A stretch of 5,673 nt of DNA, taken from the NCBI GenBank assembly GCA_002862965.1, contig PKCW01000182.1, positions 1 to 5,673 of the forward strand, given 5' to 3'. This document shows, piece after piece, positions 1 through 5,673 of the stretch. Source of the stretch: Pseudomonadota bacterium (lineage in GTDB: Bacteria > Pseudomonadota > Gammaproteobacteria > UBA5335). The first letter of the stretch is position 1, and each line of letters begins with the position of its first letter. The translations under genes were made by a program, and so were the position numbers. The notes under the pieces are model-generated. The model saw only the letters and a program-made list of their open reading frames with translations. It did no database searches and was not told the origin of the DNA.

Positions 1-471
1 GCGGCAGGGCCTCGTCGGCGCCGGGTTGATAGTGCACGGAAAACGTCCGCAGCGCCGCAAGCGCGGCCGGTACGTCCTGATCGGCCCGCAAGGCCAGCAC
101 GTCGAAGCCCGAGCGCTTGAGGAAGTGCACCTGATCGATGAGCACCTCGCCCACGGCGCGAATCTCGCCGCGGTAGTCGTATCGCCCACGCAACAGCCGC
201 GCCGCGCTGTAGGGCCGGCCCTCGCCGGGACCGGGAAAGTGCAGTGCGACGCAGGCCAGATGCGGCAGATCGGCGGCGATCTCCTCCACCGGCTCATCGG
301 GCAACAGCAGCACCCCCACCGGCGCCGCGCGCGCGATCAGCGCCTCGCGCATCGCCTGCCAGCGCACACGGCTCACCAGCACCGGGCCCTCCGGCAACAC
401 CGCGTCATCGGCGATCCGGCCCCAGCCATCGGCGTCCAGCACGCGGCCCTCGACATGCAACAAGGCCCCGC

Positions 472-475
<4 letters not shown>
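1..475 (-). CDS. DUF934 family protein, sulfite-reduction companion (partial, 3' end off window)
   Basis: The frame opens with ATG at 475 and stays open to the left edge, giving 158 visible residues that begin MSGALLHVEGRV. The second half carries a run typical of DUF934 (COG3749): YSAARLLRGRYDYRGEIRAV followed by GEVLIDQVHFLKRSGFD, about residues 92-128. Family members are usually about 160-175 residues, so only a few C-terminal residues should be missing. The start codon overlaps the stop of the upstream reductase gene (ATGA), and a strong GGAGG lies 7 bases before the ATG inside the end of that gene, so the two are almost certainly co-transcribed and translationally coupled. The biochemical role is not established; databases often label the family as a probable oxidoreductase involved in sulfite reduction, mainly from this gene neighbourhood. 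I see no cysteine cluster or obvious cofactor-binding motif, no signal peptide and no membrane segment, so it is probably cytoplasmic. Family call is confident; function is inference. Confidence 0.9.
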
Positions 476-2136
<1,661 letters not shown>

Positions 2137-2245
2137 GGCGGCGATCCTGACGGTCATCGAGCCGGCGGTGTCCCGGCCAAGGAGTGAGTTTAATCGCATC
2201 GCATATGTAAAAAAAGGAATTGATCCCTATAACAAAATAGACAAT
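2137..2245 (-). promoter_or_regulatory. AT-rich cysI leader: probable promoter and candidate CysB operator
   Basis: This 109-base gap separates the cysB stop from the cysI start, both on the minus strand. Positions 2200-2255 are markedly AT-rich compared with the surrounding coding DNA, as expected of a promoter. A small dyad, CTAT-N6-ATAG, lies at 2227-2240; short dyads of this kind are common in LysR-type operators, but I cannot match it to a verified CysB consensus. No good sigma-70 pair is present. The best -10-like hexamers on the minus strand (TATAGG around 2231-2226, TACATA around 2208-2203) have poor -35 partners, which is typical of promoters that need an activator. Transcription of cysI by readthrough from cysB is also possible. 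Regulatory role is inferred from position and composition. Confidence 0.45.
2209..2228 (-). terminator. Weak hairpin plus U-tract after cysB (possible terminator)
   Basis: Read on the minus strand, just after the cysB stop, AGGGA-TCAA-TTCCT can form a 5-bp stem (one G-U pair) with a 4-base loop, followed directly by a run of Ts (A7 at 2209-2215 on the plus strand, the first of which closes the stem). The geometry is that of an intrinsic terminator, but the stem is short and AU-rich, so termination would be partial at best. It sits between cysB and cysI and could reduce readthrough, leaving cysI more dependent on its own promoter. It overlaps the AT-rich leader and may simply be part of that composition. 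Confidence 0.3.
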
Positions 2246-4724
<2,479 letters not shown>

Positions 4725-4728
4725 GCGT

Positions 4729-4752
4729 CCCCGGGTCGTGACCGACCCGGGG
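4729..4752. terminator. Perfect GC-rich hairpin between convergent cysG and yccA
   Basis: CCCCGGGTCG (4729-4738) pairs perfectly with CGACCCGGGG (4743-4752) around a TGAC loop, a 10-bp stem starting 4 bases after the cysG stop. A second smaller stem, GGGCC-GAACA-GGCCC, follows at 4764-4778, just beyond the yccA stop. Being palindromic, the large stem would form in transcripts from either side, which suits a shared convergent terminator. Neither side has a U-tract, so it is not a textbook intrinsic terminator; it may act with Rho, or mainly protect mRNA 3' ends. Confidence 0.55.
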
Positions 4753-4781
4753 AGCACGGGAGAGGGCCGAACAGGCCCCGA

Positions 4782-5450
4782 TCAGTCCTCGCCGCCGGCG
4801 AAACCCAGCAGTTGCAGCAGGCTCAGGAAGAGGTTGTAGATCGCCACGTAGAGACTCACCGTGGCCATGATGTAGTTGGTCTCGTAGCCATGCACCAGAT
4901 TGCTGGTCTCATAGAGGATGATGCCCGACATCAGCAGCACGAACATCGCCGAAACGCCCAGCGACAGCGCCGGCAGCTGGAAGAAGATCGCGCCCAGACC
5001 GGCCAGGAAGGCGACCAGGATGCCGGCCGTGAGGAAACCGCCCATGAAGCTGAAGTCGCGGCGGGACGTCAGGGCATAGCCCGACAGGCCGAGGAACACC
5101 GCGCCCGTGCCGCCCATGGCCATCATCACCACCTGTCCGCCGTTCGGCAGCACGGTGAGATAGGCCTCGAGTATCGGCCCCAGGGTGAGCCCCATGAAAC
5201 CGGTCAGACCGAACACGGCGGCGAGGCCCCACACGCTGTTGCGCAGGCGCGTGACCAGAAACAGCAGCCCGAAATACCCGACCAGGGTCACCAGGACCCC
5301 CATGCGGGGCAGATCGAGTGCCATGGAAAGACCTGCCATCGCTGCGCTGAACAGCAGTGTCATGGCCAGCAAGGTGTAGGTGTTGCGGATCAGGCTGTTG
5401 TCGGCAACGCGGACCGCGCTGCCGTGAATGACATCCGGTCGTGTGGACAT
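4782..5450 (-). CDS. yccA: YccA-type Bax inhibitor-1 family inner-membrane protein (FtsH modulator)
   Basis: The 222-residue product is a multi-spanning membrane protein of the BI-1/YccA family, matching E. coli YccA (219 aa) over its whole length as I recall that sequence: LIRNTYTLLA, LTLGPILEAYL, RRDFSFMGGFL, ALSLGVSAMF, YETSNLVHGYETNYI and TVSLYVAIYNLF. Seven hydrophobic segments lie at about 22-44, 50-67, 73-99, 107-127, 135-156, 162-180 and 197-216. In E. coli YccA binds the membrane protease FtsH, is itself a substrate and slows degradation of other membrane proteins such as jammed SecY; the same role is inferred here. The cytoplasmic N-tail of about 20 residues, which FtsH uses to grip YccA in E. 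coli, is present. ATG 5450 is chosen because AAGGAG lies 8 bases upstream and the family begins there; the frame is open to 5618, but that extension would run into the tRNA gene. It is transcribed convergently with cysG and divergently from the tRNA. Confidence 0.93.
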   Translation of the reverse strand: MSTRPDVIHGSAVRVADNSLIRNTYTLLAMTLLFSAAMAGLSMALDLPRMGVLVTLVGYFGLLFLVTRLRNSVWGLAAVFGLTGFMGLTLGPILEAYLTVLPNGGQVVMMAMGGTGAVFLGLSGYALTSRRDFSFMGGFLTAGILVAFLAGLGAIFFQLPALSLGVSAMFVLLMSGIILYETSNLVHGYETNYIMATVSLYVAIYNLFLSLLQLLGFAGGED

Positions 5451-5590
5451 GGGAACGGCTCCTTGGAATAGGCGGGCAAAAACGCCCTCTCGCCAGCTTA
5501 CAGGACCTTGCGAACGCGCTGAAGTTCCTTCGCGGTAGCAGCGCCGCGGGCTCTCCAGTATCCTTGGCGCTGCCTGATGCTCAGGCGCTC
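5451..5590. promoter_or_regulatory. Divergent yccA / tRNA-Ser intergenic region
   Basis: This 140-base gap must hold promoters for yccA (minus) and the tRNA (plus). On the minus strand GGAACTT (5528-5522) is a perfect core of a sigma-E/AlgU -35; 16 bases on is TCCTGT (5505-5500), a poor fit to the usual TCTGA-like -10, giving a leader of about 40 bases. A weak sigma-70 alternative in the same place is TTCAGC/TAAGCT with a 17-base spacer. A small hairpin GGGC-N6-GCCC (5474-5487) lies in the yccA leader. On the plus strand TATCCT (5559-5564) could be the tRNA -10, but its -35 is unconvincing. A perfect 6-bp hairpin (GCCTGA-TGC-TCAGGC, 5572-5586) ends 4 bases before the tRNA. Confidence 0.4.
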
Positions 5591-5673
5591 GGTGGGTTGG
5601 CAGAGCGGTTGATTGCACTGGTCTTGAAAACCAGCGAGGGTGCGAGCCCTCCCAGGGTTCGAATCCCTGACCC
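5591..5673 (+). tRNA. tRNA-Ser (anticodon UGA), truncated by the right edge
   Basis: A class II tRNA can be folded by hand. The 5' acceptor strand GGTGGGT is at 5591-5597, the D-arm (GCAG ... TTGC) at about 5600-5616, and the anticodon stem CTGGT/ACCAG at 5618-5622 and 5630-5634 encloses loop CTTGAAA with anticodon TGA at 5625-5627. A long variable arm follows (GAGGG paired with CCCTC, about 5636-5652), characteristic of serine tRNAs. The T-arm is CAGGG-TTCGAAT-CCCTG (about 5653-5669). The sequence stops at ACCC, the first four bases of the 3' acceptor strand, so three acceptor bases, the discriminator and any encoded CCA are missing. It reads UCA and, by wobble, other UCN serine codons. Confidence 0.95.

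Noticed and set aside
2137..2199. Longer CysI N-terminus from ATG 2199 or 2157
   Set aside because: Neither ATG has a ribosome site, the added residues are not conserved, and ATG 2136 has AGGA at good spacing and the family N-terminus.
4812..5471. Plus-strand frame of 219 codons opposite yccA, rich in His and Gln
   Set aside because: Its composition is what the reverse complement of hydrophobic membrane-protein codons produces; yccA itself is well supported.
5451..5618. Longer YccA N-terminus from ATG 5618
   Set aside because: It would extend into the tRNA gene and lacks the AAGGAG that precedes ATG 5450; the extra residues do not resemble a signal peptide or family sequence.

Overview
The window is a GC-rich stretch (by eye roughly two-thirds G+C) of what looks like a gammaproteobacterial chromosome. 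The evidence is a full-length CysB regulator that aligns residue-for-residue in numbering with enterobacterial CysB, a fused CysG siroheme synthase, and a YccA-type Bax-inhibitor-1 protein beside a tRNA-Ser(UGA) gene. The species cannot be named from this sequence. A purple-sulfur or sulfur-oxidising gammaproteobacterium would fit, but that is a guess.

Layout, left to right. Positions 1-2136 (minus strand) hold an assimilatory sulfite reductase unit: a siroheme/4Fe-4S reductase hemoprotein (cysI type) whose stop overlaps the start of a DUF934 gene (ATGA overlap). The DUF934 gene runs off the left edge. Positions 2137-2245 are a short AT-rich leader in front of cysI that probably contains its promoter and possibly a CysB site. 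Positions 2246-3226 (minus) encode CysB. Positions 3227-3308 are a compact divergent promoter region shared by cysB and cysG. Positions 3309-4724 (plus) encode CysG. A strong hairpin at 4729-4752 separates cysG from the convergent yccA (4782-5450, minus). A second divergent gap (5451-5590) leads into a tRNA-Ser(UGA) on the plus strand that is cut by the right edge.

How the genes work together: CysG converts uroporphyrinogen III to siroheme, the prosthetic group of the CysI hemoprotein, which reduces sulfite to sulfide for cysteine synthesis. CysB is the LysR-type activator expected to sense N-acetylserine/sulfur status and switch on both flanking transcription units. DUF934 is a conserved but uncharacterised companion of this reductase type. 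YccA and the tRNA are unrelated housekeeping genes.

Every gene has a recognisable family, no coding stretch is left unexplained, and there are no mobile elements, CRISPR arrays or defence genes. I found no new biological system. The observations worth a second look are regulatory (overlapping divergent -10 elements, a weak U-tract hairpin after cysB, a sigma-E-like -35 before yccA), together with the poorly understood DUF934 partner and the unidentified electron donor of the reductase.
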